Notes: generated by a model from the letters alone, not told the origin. A stretch of DNA of 64,000 nt from Oasisia sp. SBJ-2009 (GCA_964017155.1 OZ024867.1:22419520-22483519); one strand, 5' to 3'. Shown: positions 37,599 to 62,979, counted from the first letter of the stretch. Made by a program: numbers and translations.

Positions 37599-38220
37599 GT
37601 CGGGGCGCACGGGGCCGAAGTGGACACCTCATGCTATTTTTGGGTGCCCTGTCGTACTCTAAATCCACTCCGATTGCGCTACACTTGGGGGTGGGCTACA
37701 TGTTTGGCTCGTGATTGCGTACAACGCAGCACTATTTTATTATTACTTTGCAATATTCAGAAGGTAAATGAATGTACATCATTTTGCTATATTACATAAT
37801 TATATTGATTACATATTAAGGTAACTATGTCTCCTTTTGTGTGATGTCAACTGCGAAATCGAATGATTTATTTTGTCCAATGTTTTGTATCTGACATCCT
37901 GAAAAATAAACTTATCAACAAGATATTGCCAGGAATATTAAATATTAGTTCTCGTTTTTCCTGAATATTTGATACTACACTTACATTTGTTGCTATATGT
38001 TTACTGGGAAAATGTAGAAAGAGAAATATATGCAACGGGCCCATTAAGGGTCCACGTAGGCTTGGATATAAGCGCAACTTTCGGAGTGAGGTACACTTAT
38101 TTCAGAGGGTTGCCCTGTGAAATATTATTCGGGAGGGTTTGAAGTTTACTAAACTACGTGACAACCAAAAATAGCACGAGGTGTCCACTACCTCCACAAT
38201 TTGGACCCGTGCGCCCCGAC
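37599..38220. mobile_element. 622-bp MITE-like element with ~50-bp inverted ends, TA target
   Basis: Left end GTCGGGGCGCACGGGGCC and right end (inverted) GTCGGGGCGCACGGGTCC; both continue into GTGGACACCTC(A/G)TGCTATTTTTGG with a 12-bp offset. TA at 37597-37598 and 38221-38222 is the target duplication. No coding capacity. A TA target fits the Tc1/mariner group. Confidence 0.75.
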
Positions 38221-38221
38221 T

Positions 38222-38473
38222 AAGATATCAAAGTGTCATTAAATGCTTTATCCAACACAACAGTTGCGACGCATATGCTATGTATGAATCTGTGACTGTG
38301 AATTTATGCCATACCACCTGTCTGGAACCCGACCTGTTAACCCCCACGTAGGGGTAATCACCCGGCCGGGCCTGAGTAGCGTCCGGACCGACTTAGATAT
38401 TTTCAATGACCCATTGATTGATTGAGTTTATTTGGTAAAACATTATATACATGCAACTAAAAAACAAAAATAA

Positions 38474-38521
<48 letters not shown>

Positions 38522-40147
38522 CCGAGGATAATCACATTAATGCACACAATACCACAATTATTTCCCATGTGATCCTCCAAAAATACTAATAATGAATTAA
38601 AGAAAATATAAAAATAAATAAACACAGTAATAAACTAATTAAAATGTAAATAGAACCTCCTTATACGGTGCCCCGTTATCAAGAATTGATAACAATGTTG
38701 ATTTAAATCTGCCTCACGAAATGTCGACATTGTGACAATTATATATGTCTGACTAGTCGATATCATCTAGATTTCGTATGAACAGATCTTTGCTATCAAT
38801 TTACCTGCAACACGCCCCCTTGCTGGCAGGAAAACAAAACACCGATTAATTCAGCACTGTTGACCTCGCTGGCTGAGTTCAATAGGGCCTGTAAGTGGGT
38901 CACGATACATGGCGAGACTCCGTGCGACTGGAGCTGATTGGGGTCTGGACACAAGAATAATATTCTCACTTCTGTGGTTTCGATAAGCACTTATATCTGA
39001 CAAGTTGTTGTCTAAATGCACATAATCGTAACACATGTATACGTTTGCCCCAAACAGATTGCACTGCGTGAAAAATGGCATTCTTCATCATTAGTCAAGA
39101 TCGCCAAACACAAGTACTTGCCGCTAATGTCATGGCAACCACCATAACAATCGATTAAAATTCATGATTTATGTAATCATTGTCACCGGCAAAGTGTTCC
39201 ATTGTTTCTGCTTGTAATATTCCTTCGGACAATATAACTGAAACACGCTATTTGGGAACAGTTCGATTATAACAAACAAAAACAAAACAAAGTCCTATAT
39301 GTTAACATGGAGGATATGGATTTCCTGCCCCCAGCCTCGTTTTCGCGCGCGAGACTTACACGCCCTATTTAAGCGCATTATGGACACACCCGCAGTGTTC
39401 GGCAAACGTACGCTCGGAGGATCATTAGAACGCCATTTATTGTACACCGGGATGTCTAACTGTGCGCTGAGCGCTATGCGAGACTAGAACCAGACCGGCC
39501 AAGCAAATCACCGATCAATTCTGAGTTGGACAGTACTGTTTACCGCGCTGGCTGACTTCAATAGAAGCGCTTTGTGAACTCACTCGCAGTGTCCAGCAAA
39601 CTTCGCCCGAAAACACATTTAAACGCCATTATTTACAATCAAGCTGTCAAACGGACGACGCTCATTCATTTTGCATTTAGAAATCTCTAGCATAGACAGG
39701 ACGAACAAATGATTTTGGGGTTCCTGCGTTTGGCAACAGACAGGTATAGGTCGCGGAGGATAGAAAGACCGTCAACTGTAGGACAGTCAACACACTTAAC
39801 TGTCAATGTGTTCGCATCGAAGGACAGGCCTAGTCGCACATGCGCTACACATGAACAATAGAGACGGGGGCGACCTTGAAATACGTAGTTGTTAACTTTG
39901 ATTAAGATGATTCCGCACCTTACGAAGTGTGGGGTTTCATTTGACAAATACAACCCATGCCAGAAAGACGCGCTACCACGGAAATATAATAATGCTCGAG
40001 TTAAGGCGCTACGTGAGTTTGAATTTTAATACGCTTCTGGGGTATTTGGTATTGCTACAGCTGTACACTTGATTTTGTTGTACTGCTGACGGTCTAAACA
40101 ATGTCTACGTTGCTGCAGCCATAGCGAGGATGCCAGCTTCTATGTGT
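38222..40147. other. Spacer before gene 3; fragments only
   Basis: Has a likely LINE tail on the minus strand at 38405-38460 (AATAAACTCAATCAATCAAT), a short TA array 38476-38520, and degenerate direct repeats around GCTGGCTGA(G/C)TTCAATAG (38869, 39547) and GCAGTGTYC (39391, 39587). No gene recognised. Confidence 0.5.
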
Positions 40148-40540
40148 TATGTTTTCATTGAGTATCACGATATATTGACCACAATATGCATGTTGAAGGT
40201 TTATTGCCTGCCAGTGTGTGTATAGTTACTTTATTTGAACGGCTCCGCCTGCAGTGCGTTCAATTTGTAAACGAAATTCACAGTATTCATGGCTGACCAA
40301 GCTTTCTAGGGTATGATATATTCATAATAGCATTTATTTGACGAAAATTGCACAGATGCAATGGTAGTGGATTGCATGAGCGTAGCAAAGAAACAAAACA
40401 ACTATCTTGAAATTGTAAAACAATATACAACACTACCTGTATGCAATTGTGGTTAATTCGCACATAACGTATAACACCATATACAGTTAATTTGTTAGCT
40501 GAAACTCGTGATAATTCTGTTTTAGGCGAAGGTTCGTTTT
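40148..40540 (+). promoter_or_regulatory. Conserved 5' flank of FkbM gene 3
   Basis: Counterpart of 18195-18594. Ends with the TTCTGTTTTAGGCGAAGG block found before exon 1 in all three complete genes. Confidence 0.4.
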
Positions 40541-48623
<8,083 letters not shown>

Positions 48624-48723
48624 GTGTTGCTCGTTGTGTTGTGTTGTGTCGCCCCGCTTACGCTACGTACAATTTCTCGTGGCGCTCTCTCCTGTCACGT
48701 ACAACCTCCACGTGCTAGGTATG

Positions 48724-48928
<205 letters not shown>

Positions 48929-50096
48929 GTCACCGATCGCCATGACGCTTTTGTAATATTTGGTCAGTTTACCTTAACCGTCTGTTGTTCGGCTGCGTAA
49001 CTTTTACCAGCGCTTCAATGTTATTCGTGTGGGGTTAAACGATGCTGCCACCTCACGGATACTGGTTGAACCTGACGTAATTCGTATTTTATAAACAACT
49101 GCACATTTGTAGTTCTGTTTATTGCTATGTTAATACCAGCTTAATTTTGAATAGGTTTTTTTGTAATACAGCGTCTGATAAAAAGTATTCTGATTTAATT
49201 TGTTATTTCAAGTTCAGCCTGAGAACCAGTCAGCGTATCTATCCTAACGTGGGATAAGGCTGCTCTGACCGTTGCATCGGCAGCCCATTAATTCCCCGGG
49301 CGGAGGTGAGGGGCTGAATAGAGCTACCACCTCACGGAGCCTGGTTAACCGAGGCTAGTATTGTGGGGGGGGGGGTAATTTTGTACGGTTATCCACCTGG
49401 TGATCAATGTTAAGAGTGATCACTCAGTAGTAATAAGCGGTGTCAATAGGCGTCGCTGCAGCTGGAGAAAGTGGAGGTTTTTGGAACAAAAGAGTTTGAC
49501 ACGGTTTGTGTGTGGATGTCATGGAAGAGACGAATCGCATATGTAAGTGCAAGGGTGTCAGTTAACATGGCCACATTGGTGTAGTACAACTGTCATTGTC
49601 TTCCGGGGTGGCTAGTGATACACAGTTATATATATATATTATTCTCTAGCGTGTTGAATTATATTTGAAACTGAAAGTTGGGTTACCTTCCAGATAACTG
49701 GCCTAAGTTATAAGGGCTTTTTTAAAACGGTCTTACCACCTTTGTGTATGTGTTTGGAAAGTCAGTCTACATCACTTCCGGTACAAATCAGACGGAATGT
49801 TTTTACGTTTAATTCAAATAAATTTAATACCGTCAAGTCGACGTAAAAAAAAACGATGTCATGTCATAGGGCGTGAGCGATTAGCGCATCACAAACGCAC
49901 TAGGACCGCAAAGGCGATTACTTGCAATGTGCAAATATGTCCCCAAGCCTATGGCTACAACGTTAATTTTGCTTCTGTATAATGTGGATATATTTGTTTT
50001 TTAAGTATTAGTTTCGAAAATATTGTCTTTTTTACTTTAAATAAATCTTTTGTTCTACTGTTCTTGGACGTTGTTACTTTCTTTCCACAGTATTTA

Positions 50097-50097
<1 letters not shown>

Positions 50098-50127
<30 letters not shown>

Positions 50128-50209
50128 TGTATGTATGTATGTATGTATGTATGTATGTATGTATGTATGTATGTATGTATGTATTTATGTATGTATGTAT
50201 GTATGTATG

Positions 50210-50239
<30 letters not shown>
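50098..50239. repeat. (GTAT)n tetranucleotide array
   Basis: About 35 units with one TTAT variant. Confidence 0.95.
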
Positions 50240-50240
<1 letters not shown>

Positions 50241-51145
50241 GAGTGTTAGAATAAGACTTCATCACGGACGAATCTTACTATATACCGAATATTGGCAACA
50301 CCACCCGTATAAATTTATTCCTACATATGCAAAAGCAATAATTACACTGCCCGACGACTGTTAGTTTTCATTATTCGGAAATCAGATCTCTCAATCAACA
50401 ATTGTCTAATTGTATTTCTTTCAATAAATGTGTTATTGAAATACATAAACCTTTATAGTTGGGCCTAGTTAGATGTTATTGTTCGCAATGCACTGTAGGC
50501 TCAAGCACTTCAGAAAGAGTATACAGCCGTCATAGCGGTGTTGATAATCCCATCAATCCATGGACGGGTAATATATAAATATTCACGCAATGCTGCAAAC
50601 TTTCTGCAGGTAAAGCAATATTCATATTTCAGTGTTTCATCACGTTATGCATACGCTACAATTTGTCAATACATTACTGAGGCGAATCCCGTGTCTGCAA
50701 GAACAATGTATTACGGTGAGACTAAATGTTCTGGTCCTGTTAATGTTCCACAATACCTGTGCGATAGATAGGGTTCGAACTAATCATTCGAGTGCAGTTT
50801 CAACGTGTGCTTGCTCTAGTACATTATATGTGATACAGACTGCATGTTAACGGCACCGTCATGTATGACTTTCAGCAGACCTAGCGGACACAATTCTCAT
50901 TTTCTTCCCGTAACTGTCGCATCAAGTTTCCTCAGTTCACAGTTGAAACATGATAAAGACATTCGTCCATACTGCGACATAATGATGGTGATGATGATTA
51001 TGATGATAATGATGATAATAATAATAATACAATTTGTTTGTATAGCGCCCGAATCTATAGTATTGCTCTCAGGCGTAAATGTACAAATAATAGCTAAAAT
51101 GGGATGATAAATTATTATCAAAATAGGTACATGCATTTATGGATG

Positions 51146-51149
<4 letters not shown>

Positions 51150-51196
<47 letters not shown>

Positions 51197-51220
51197 AATC
51201 TATATATATATATATATACA
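51150..51220. repeat. (TA)n array
   Basis: Two blocks; preceded by a GATGATAAT-rich stretch 50983-51030. Confidence 0.9.
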
Positions 51221-51864
51221 CACTTTTTAATATAGACCTATACGTGAAACAGTAAAATAAAGTAACACTGTCGTTAATGTTTACTAAAAACAAATTAAAA
51301 AGCTAATATTATTGATGTCGTATTCAGAAAATAGCTTGAAACTGTCTGCTACTGTTTCTCAATATGGTGTAAGGCCGCCCTGGGCGTGACGATAACATTG
51401 ACAGAGCATTACTTACCAAGGCGGATATGAGGGGTCAACAAGTGCTGCCACCATACGTCTTTTGGATAATCAAGGATAGACGACCAAATGTTGCTACGAT
51501 TACAGTTTATGCTCGTAGCTAAAAACTTAACTTGGTTTATATACTACACACATACTACGTGTGTGCACTTGTCACGTTATCACAAATTAAAAATTAATAC
51601 CTGAAATCGGTTAAAATATACCAAATAATACCACGCTTTCCTCTATAAACCAACTCCACCAGGTAACGCCATCAAACTGGCTTCATCAACCATTTTTTAT
51701 TTTTAGTAAAATTATCATCGCCATGTCATCTTCAAGTCGTATTGTTTGGAGTATCAACACGGCTGATATATGAACTATGGAAACGTCAGGCGAACGTATC
51801 TGGAAGAAATCGTGAATATGTCGAAAGGTATGTGAATGGGCGATAAATGCAGACGCTTCGCTGT

Positions 51865-51942
51865 CGTGTCATCCTATGTACTGATATATGACTGTCGTAG
51901 TGAGTGACGCTGTCGTGTCATCCTATGTCATGAGACAGTTTT
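51865..51942. repeat. 49-bp minisatellite, copy D (~1.5 units)
   Basis: Remnant in the 3' flank of FkbM gene 3, close to the junction with inverted gene 4. Confidence 0.8.
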
Positions 51943-52148
51943 CTAGTGACGGGAATTTGAAATTTGGGACTTTGACTTTTTGCGATGGCTTCTTAAAAAA
52001 ATTGAAAAAATAAAAATTTCATAGGTCATATCTCTGTGCAAACCTGCTAATTACAAATGTTAAATCAACAAAGTAACTCAGCTCTGTGTAACAATGTGTA
52101 ATTGTACATAACCTAGGCGGGTTGAAACAACACAACGAGCAACATTTA

Positions 52149-56290
<4,142 letters not shown>

Positions 56291-56440
56291 AGAAAGAACC
56301 TTCGCCTAAAACACAATTACAACAAGAGTATTAGCTAACAAATTACCTGGATATGGTGTTTACGATTATGCAAGAAAACAATTATGTGGGCATATGACCC
56401 TCACATAAATGGTCAAGGTCACAGCTGTATCGAAGGCGCT

Positions 56441-57481
56441 CATTGGTCCACGTGACCAGATCGTAGGACCCGGAAGCATCCATTTTGGTCATTACGTTAA
56501 GGTCAGAATGATTGCGACTTTTCTGATTGGTCCTTCTATGATCGACGTGTGTTGCGATTGGTTCGTGCATTTTACCCATAACCCCTGACGGCATACGGTT
56601 ATCCGACCGACACAATGTTTCAAACCGACGACCAAGGTCAAGATCCTTCCGACTGTTTTTCATTGGTCCGCGTGATCCGTCCACATCCCGTGCTGCGAGC
56701 GACAAATAGGAGTGCAAAAATTAATGGTTATCGATGCCTCTTTGTGCAATTGCTACGAATCGAGTCGTTTCATTGGTCGACTCGATGATCCGGAAGTCAT
56801 CACTACCTTCCTGTAACGACAAACCCTCTAGCAGTTAACGGCGACCTTAACATATATTCTTTACAGTTGCTATGTTTAACTGCAGGCAAGGAATGTGTTT
56901 ACGCCACATTCTTGGAACATATGAAGGATTGGTTACTCGTTTCTGCGTAGGAAAAAGAAGTCATTACATATGGAATGTGTTTACGCGACACTCTTGAGAA
57001 ACTGCGCAAAATGATCCTGAATCATGTAAAATGTGTTTGCGCCACGTCTCCAGTAACTGCGCAAAAAGATCCTGAATCATGCGAAATGTGTTGACGCTAC
57101 GTTCTCGAGTAACTGCGCAAAAAGATCATGAGCTACATGGGATGTGTTTACGCTACATAACTGCGCAAAAAGATTCTGAATCATGTGAAATGTGTTTACG
57201 CTACGTTCTCCAGTAACTGCCCTAAAAGATCACGAGTCATGTGAAATGTGTTTATTTAAACGGGGTGACAAAACGTACGCATTTACAGTGACCTTCGAAA
57301 TGGAAACAACACTTACCAATGATGGACGACGCATTCGGTCGGGTTTTTAGCTTGGTCGAGAACGCGTACCAATACAGGAACGCGTCAGACGTCGATTGCG
57401 GGCTATGCGACCGACAATAGGATCCAATCTGGCTACAGAGGTCAAGATCATTCCGACTGTTTTTTCATTGGTTCACGTGAC
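56441..57481. promoter_or_regulatory. CCAAT + E-box composite motif, three copies upstream of gene 4
   Basis: CATTGGTCCACGTGACC at 56441, CATTGGTCCGCGTGAT at 56661 and CATTGGTTCACGTGAC at 57466. On the gene 4 strand each is (a)CACGTG-like followed by ACCAAT. Further ATTGG words at 56525, 56560 and 56772. Location 150-1200 bp 5' of exon 1 fits a promoter region; function is inference. Confidence 0.35.
56890..57255. repeat. ~57-bp degenerate minisatellite, ~6 units
   Basis: Units start AATGTGTTTACGCTAC and contain AACTGCGCAAAAAGATC and TGAATCATGTGA. Spacing varies by small indels. Confidence 0.85.
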
Positions 57482-57603
57482 ATGAACGTAACCAATAACG
57501 AAACAACGGTTATACTTTTAATAAGAACAAAGTGAATACACGAAACATTGGCGAAGCATATTAATAACACGTTGCACTATGCTATTTTACAGAGGTATCT
57601 ACA

Positions 57604-58259
<656 letters not shown>

Positions 58260-58328
58260 CACGCATGCAATTTGTTTTATATTAAATATATAAATTACAA
58301 TGTTTAGCATAGAATAGTTTAGTGTGTG

Positions 58329-58439
<111 letters not shown>

Positions 58440-59330
58440 CATACACACACAAACAAACAAATACAACAATTGGTAAATGAGTTGTAGGCTATCGAGTTCG
58501 TAAATCTTCTATATTTGGAACCGAGGTGAACATTTCCAAAACAAGGATATTTTTAGAGTACGCGTAATTATGTGAAAACAAACTACGCAGTAATTTCTCT
58601 TTACAACAGTAAATGTATTGCGCAGTTAGAACATGTTTACGCCTTATTATGGCCACGTGAAATTCCGCAAATAGATAAAAATCAAGGCTCCTGGTCTGTT
58701 ATCTTAGTGAATCATTTTCTAGTGTAGAATCCACATTAGTACCAAAATACTAAAAGTGTTCTTCTGTTCTATTTTTGGCGCTAAATACAGCACGTTTGAT
58801 TCAATGCGTCTTCACAAAAGAAGGTAAGTGCGTAACGCTATGGCCTATGCGCCTTCCCCGGCCCCTGGCCGTAGGCGTAGCGTAGCCGTAGGCGACAAAA
58901 ATTTCAACATTGATTTTATTCGCCAATCTGCTGTCTGTATGCTGCTTGTCGAAAAGACAACGAGCACCTTCGTCCTCGTTTCTATGTCACGAGTCAAAAA
59001 AAGATACACAGTTCCCCACGGGTATGTATTTTAAGGTTCAAGACGAAGTCGAAGACGGTTTATGTTTCGTGATTGTTAACGTCATATATAGCTCGAAACC
59101 CGGCCACTAGCAGGCGTGTCATACATAGCAAATGGTACACGTACAGAAAGGATGGAAGTTTAAAATCCGGCTTTCAGTAGCGAATGCTACATATCTGTTA
59201 TAACCATTAGAGTATTCAGTTAATATTAATAATACCTTACTCGTATTAATCGAGTAGCGTTTCAGTAAAATGAATGGCTGCCGTTATTTATCTGGCTGAG
59301 GCTGAGGTATCGAAACAGACGTGCAACACA
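58440..59330. other. No convincing gene
   Basis: Short frames at 58828-59034 and 58910-59110 overlap and show no family resemblance. GTAGGCGTAGCGTAGCCGTA at 58871 is locally repetitive. Confidence 0.45.
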
Positions 59331-60050
59331 ACGGAAATTGCCTTGACAACGGAAATTGCCTGTTGTACGGCATTTCCGACCACCTTCTTACCAAACTCCA
59401 AAGAGTATAGCTGCGTCATACCTAAGCGACCTACTAATTCGTTACGAACCGACCCGTGCGCTACGCTCCGCTGACGCCCACCTGCTGGAGGTTCCTCGAA
59501 AAGGCATTTTCAAGTGCTGCTCCACGCCTCTGGAACAATCTACCGCTTGCCATGCGTGCCACAGACTCCCTCAGACTCAGTGGTTTCAAGAAGCAACTGA
59601 AGACACTTCTGTTTAAGAGAGCTTTTTCACTTTAAAAGAACAATATTTTAATATCCGAACATTTTTAATATGTACTATTTATCAACTATTTTTTTTATTT
59701 TTTGTATTGTAATATAATTAACAATTATTTAGTTTTAATATATACTATTTTTAATATATATTATTTATCAACTATTTTAATATTTATTATTTTTTACATT
59801 GTAATATAATTAACTATTATCTATCAGTATGAGTATTTTAGTATTATTAAGGTTAATATTATTTATTTATACTGGATTTTTGTTTTTGTTTTTTGTTTTT
59901 TACGGATCTATTTATTTTACAACTACGTCTCTATTTTTTATTTTTAGGTAATCAGTATATTCATGTAAAGTGTAATGCGCCTATGAATGGTGTTATTGCT
60001 AGATATATGGCGTAGAGAAATAGTGTATTTATTATTATTATTATTATAAT
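59330..60050 (+). mobile_element. LINE 3' fragment with frameshift
   Basis: YLSDLLIRYEPTRALRSADA and HLLEVPR in one frame, then AFSSAAPRLWNNLPLAMRAT and GFKKQLKTLLFKRAFSL-TAA in another. AT-rich 3'UTR ending in a short (ATT)n at 60030-60048. Confidence 0.75.
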
Positions 60051-60079
60051 ACGAACTTACGACGAAAAAAGATTTGTTC

Positions 60080-60121
60080 GTTCCCCTATATATAACTCCA
60101 AAATGTTATATATAGGGGAAC
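60080..60121. repeat. Perfect 16-bp inverted repeat, 10-nt loop
   Basis: GTTCCCCTATATATAA (60080-60095) and its exact complement TTATATATAGGGGAAC (60106-60121). Confidence 0.95.
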
Positions 60122-60147
60122 TTTTATCATATGTGTCGACCAGTTGA

Positions 60148-60371
60148 CAGGTTAGTCGAACTGTAACTAGAGTGACAAACGCATTTCTCCGACCAACGGA
60201 AAGCAGTCGAGAACAACAGAGCTTTCTACCGGATGAGACGCTTTCCTATTGTTATCGCCATATCGGGTGTGCGGACGGGACACACGTCCGGATCCTCACC
60301 CCGTTTGACCAGGAGCACGAGTTCGTGAACAGAAAGAAACTACCACTCGATAAACGTCCAGGTAAGTTATA
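60148..60371 (+). pseudogene. PIF/Harbinger-type (HARBI1-like) transposase exon
   Basis: Frame open from 60148 with HIGCADGTHVRILTPFDQEH and EFVNRKKLPLDKRPG, ending at consensus donor CCAG|GTAAGT (GT at 60362). GC.DGTHVRI.P....E...VNRK is the first catalytic-Asp block of DDE_Tnp_4/HARBI1 proteins. The usual FHSINVQ continuation is missing and no partner exon is recognised, so this is a solitary piece. Confidence 0.55.
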
Positions 60372-60554
60372 GATCAACTGTATGCAATGTTTCATAGTCA
60401 TCCTGGTTGATTAAGACTACTTACGAGTTCTCGACGAACAAGACACTGCTACGACCTGTAACAACGAAATGTAAATCCGCCCACGCCAACAACAATTTTT
60501 TTATTTCCGGAAGTGTCGATGGTTTGTGACAAACAATCCCCCATAGAAATAGCT

Positions 60555-60668
60555 GCGCAATGGACCTTGTGCACTATAGCGAGGGAATTCCCTCCGCAAT
60601 GCATTGTGGATATTTTGTACTCGTCAAAATGTTGTTGTGCCGCCTTTATCCCATGTTAAAAGGCCTGT
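60555..60668. repeat. Dispersed ~110-bp repeat with GAGGGAATTCCCTC core
   Basis: Matches 17783-17890, 30683-30790 and 35165-35275: GGACCTTGTGCACTATAGCG, then the palindromic core, then GCAATGCATTGTGGATA and GTTGTGCCGCC. Found here outside the FkbM duplicons. Confidence 0.75.
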
Positions 60669-61445
60669 GTTTTTCGGGTGTCTCGCAAGATCTGGCTATA
60701 TCTCAAACTGGCTACCTAACAAGAACTTGTAGTGAAAAAGACTTCACGGCATATATTCAAAGTGTATGAATCCGTCATCAAAGAGCGCCGCAACTTATTA
60801 TATTACTGGTTATGCCGTACTATTTGACAGCAAGATTCTCGTTGAAGTCAACTTGTGAAGTCACGCGTCTGCCGCCAGGTTTGACAGCGCCTTCATCTTC
60901 GACTTTTTTGTGCAGCTGCGTTTTCCATATGTCTTAGTTGTTATAATTATATGATTAACTTGATGTGTAGAACCTTGTTGTATAGAAATGTATCGCTTGA
61001 GGCAATTTTCTAAAGTATAATTGTAGTATTATGTTCCAAAGCTTAGGCTAAGCCTAGCTAAACAAAACTCAAAAGGCCCACAATCGTAATAAAAATTCAT
61101 GGCGTAATTCGTAAAGACTAAAGCCGACAGCTTCAAAAATAAAATCAAGATATGATGATAAATATGGCCCATGTGAAATTATCTGTGTATATTTTTCTTT
61201 TTTGAATTATTGAATCAAGGTGTTGCTTAGTATAATATTGATTTCACTGTTATGTAGCATCATAATGACACAACTAGGAAATCTTCTGGCAGGTCAAAAA
61301 AAATCCGTGTCATTTAAGATTATTCAAGGCCCAAGGGCAGATAACACGCACGGTATTTTTGACATAGTAGTCATAGGCGTTTCGAGATTTAGAATTTGTC
61401 ATTTTAATATCTTGTGTTGTAGGTACTGTTTGGTTTATGATAATT

Positions 61446-61449
<4 letters not shown>

Positions 61450-61528
<79 letters not shown>
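61450..61528. repeat. (TA)n array, left palindrome arm
   Basis: Counterpart of the shorter TA run at 63357-63394 in the right arm. Confidence 0.93.
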
Positions 61529-61531
<3 letters not shown>

Positions 61532-61772
61532 CACTGTAAATTGAGCAAAATAAAACAAAAGATAAATATTTCAGGTATCTGTCCACATCTTGACAGAATG
61601 TCATCACTGGAAAATCAATTGACATTTTGGTACAAAGATAACTGAGGAATATGTAAATGGTCATGCCAGAATTTTGTTAGCAAAAGTAAAACTATGTAAA
61701 CATTTCAGGTATGTGTGTTCTACAACATTTTTACAGAATATCATCACTGGGAGAGATGGACAGTTTAGTTAA

Positions 61773-61903
61773 AAAGATGTAAAAGGTGCGAAATTGGAAA
61801 TGCCAAATGTGGAGGATAATCTTCCGGACGACCTGCATAGGTGGCTATGCACACGTGGGTTGTCTACCTCGATGTCTGAATCAAAAGCATGTCTCGTGAA
61901 ATG
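61773..61903 (+). CDS. Putative SAP-like exon in left palindrome arm
   Basis: Frame reads KGAKLEMPNVEDNLPDDLHR and WLCTRGLSTSMSESKACLVK, then donor TG|GTAACT. The L..WL..RG.ST..SKA.LV pattern resembles a SAP-type DNA-binding motif of the sort often placed first in element-encoded proteins. The next acceptor, TTTTCTGTTGCAG at 62136, would continue SLVRQYES. Mirrored on the minus strand in the right arm. Confidence 0.35.
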
Positions 61904-62337
61904 GTAACTAAGGAAAATATCTTGTAAAGCAGTACTGTTCTCTGTCTGTCAGTGTGTTTGTGGAGCCATATCACCAATAATGTTGCTTATATGGGGTTTC
62001 AAATGGGAGTTTGTAGTCATTACACTTACAACGCTTCATATTCACCTTTTTATGCAATTAATCATCTCACAATTTTATTCAGGGCTGTATACTAATCAAT
62101 ACAGTGAGTCAGTGACTCTAACCTTTTCTGTTGCAGATCACTGGTGAGACAATATGAAAGTATATTATCCATAATAATTATACTGATCATTATACTTTCA
62201 CATTGTCTCACCAATGATCTGGGGCTTTGTCCTCTTTTTGCTTATTCTAGAGGGCAGATGCCAGTGTTGATGTTGTCCTGTGCAGCTAGTCTTCATCTGA
62301 TATTCTCAGAACTCAACTAGGACAAACAAGATTGCAC

Positions 62338-62625
62338 CTACATGGTTGCATTTGCCTCAACGCCCTGCCACACAAAGACACTCTGCAGTGGTTTTTCTGC
62401 CACTGGCAACATGGCATTATCGATAATGACTCCATCTGCTGATAAAACAATCACTTCTCTCTTCATCAGATATTCATACATGTGTGTACAGTTAAATTTC
62501 TGCGGGATATGTGAAATAGTGTCTGTCCAGTTGTAAAATGCCGGAGAAGTGACCTTACGTATTCTGTCATCCACATAACTTTGCACAATGTCATAAGCCA
62601 AAGTCCGGATCAACGATGTATTTAG
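62338..62625 (-). CDS. Unrecognised exon-like ORF in the right-arm indel
   Basis: Minus-strand open stretch LNTSLIRTLAYDIVQSYVDD through KVTSPAFYNWTDTISHIPQK, YEYLMKREVIVLSADGVIID and VFVWQGVEANATM to TAG. Normal amino-acid composition, no simple repeat. It lies in the ~525 bp that only the right arm contains. Could be a further exon of the gene carried by that arm. No family recognised. Confidence 0.3.
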   Translation of the reverse strand, partial: LNTSLIRTLAYDIVQSYVDDRIRKVTSPAFYNWTDTISHIPQKFNCTHMYEYLMKREVIVLSADGVIIDNAMLPVAEKPLQSVFVWQGVEANATM

Positions 62626-62979
62626 AAAAGCTATCGGTCATGAGACATTTCACTCTAAAACATGCATACAGCTAAAGTCACATTAACAGAATGCATTTGT
62701 AAACTTATAGGTATAATGTATGCAAAAGTATTGTAAGCGTCACTAACTGCAACAGAAAGGGTTAGAGTCGCTGACTCACTGTATTGATTAGTGTACAGCC
62801 CTGAATAAAATTGTGAGAGGATTAATTGCATAAAAAGGTGAATATGAAGCATTGTAAGTGTAATGACTACAAACTCCCATTTGAAACCCCATATAAGCAA
62901 AAGTATTGGTGATATGGCTCCACAAACACACTGACAGACAGAGAACAGTACTGCTTTACAATATATTTTCCTTAGTTAC

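Noticed and set aside
50765..50790. GGTTCGAAC as a tRNA or SINE B-box
   Set aside because: No paired acceptor or anticodon arms around it, and sister copies read GGTTCAAAC in unrelated context.
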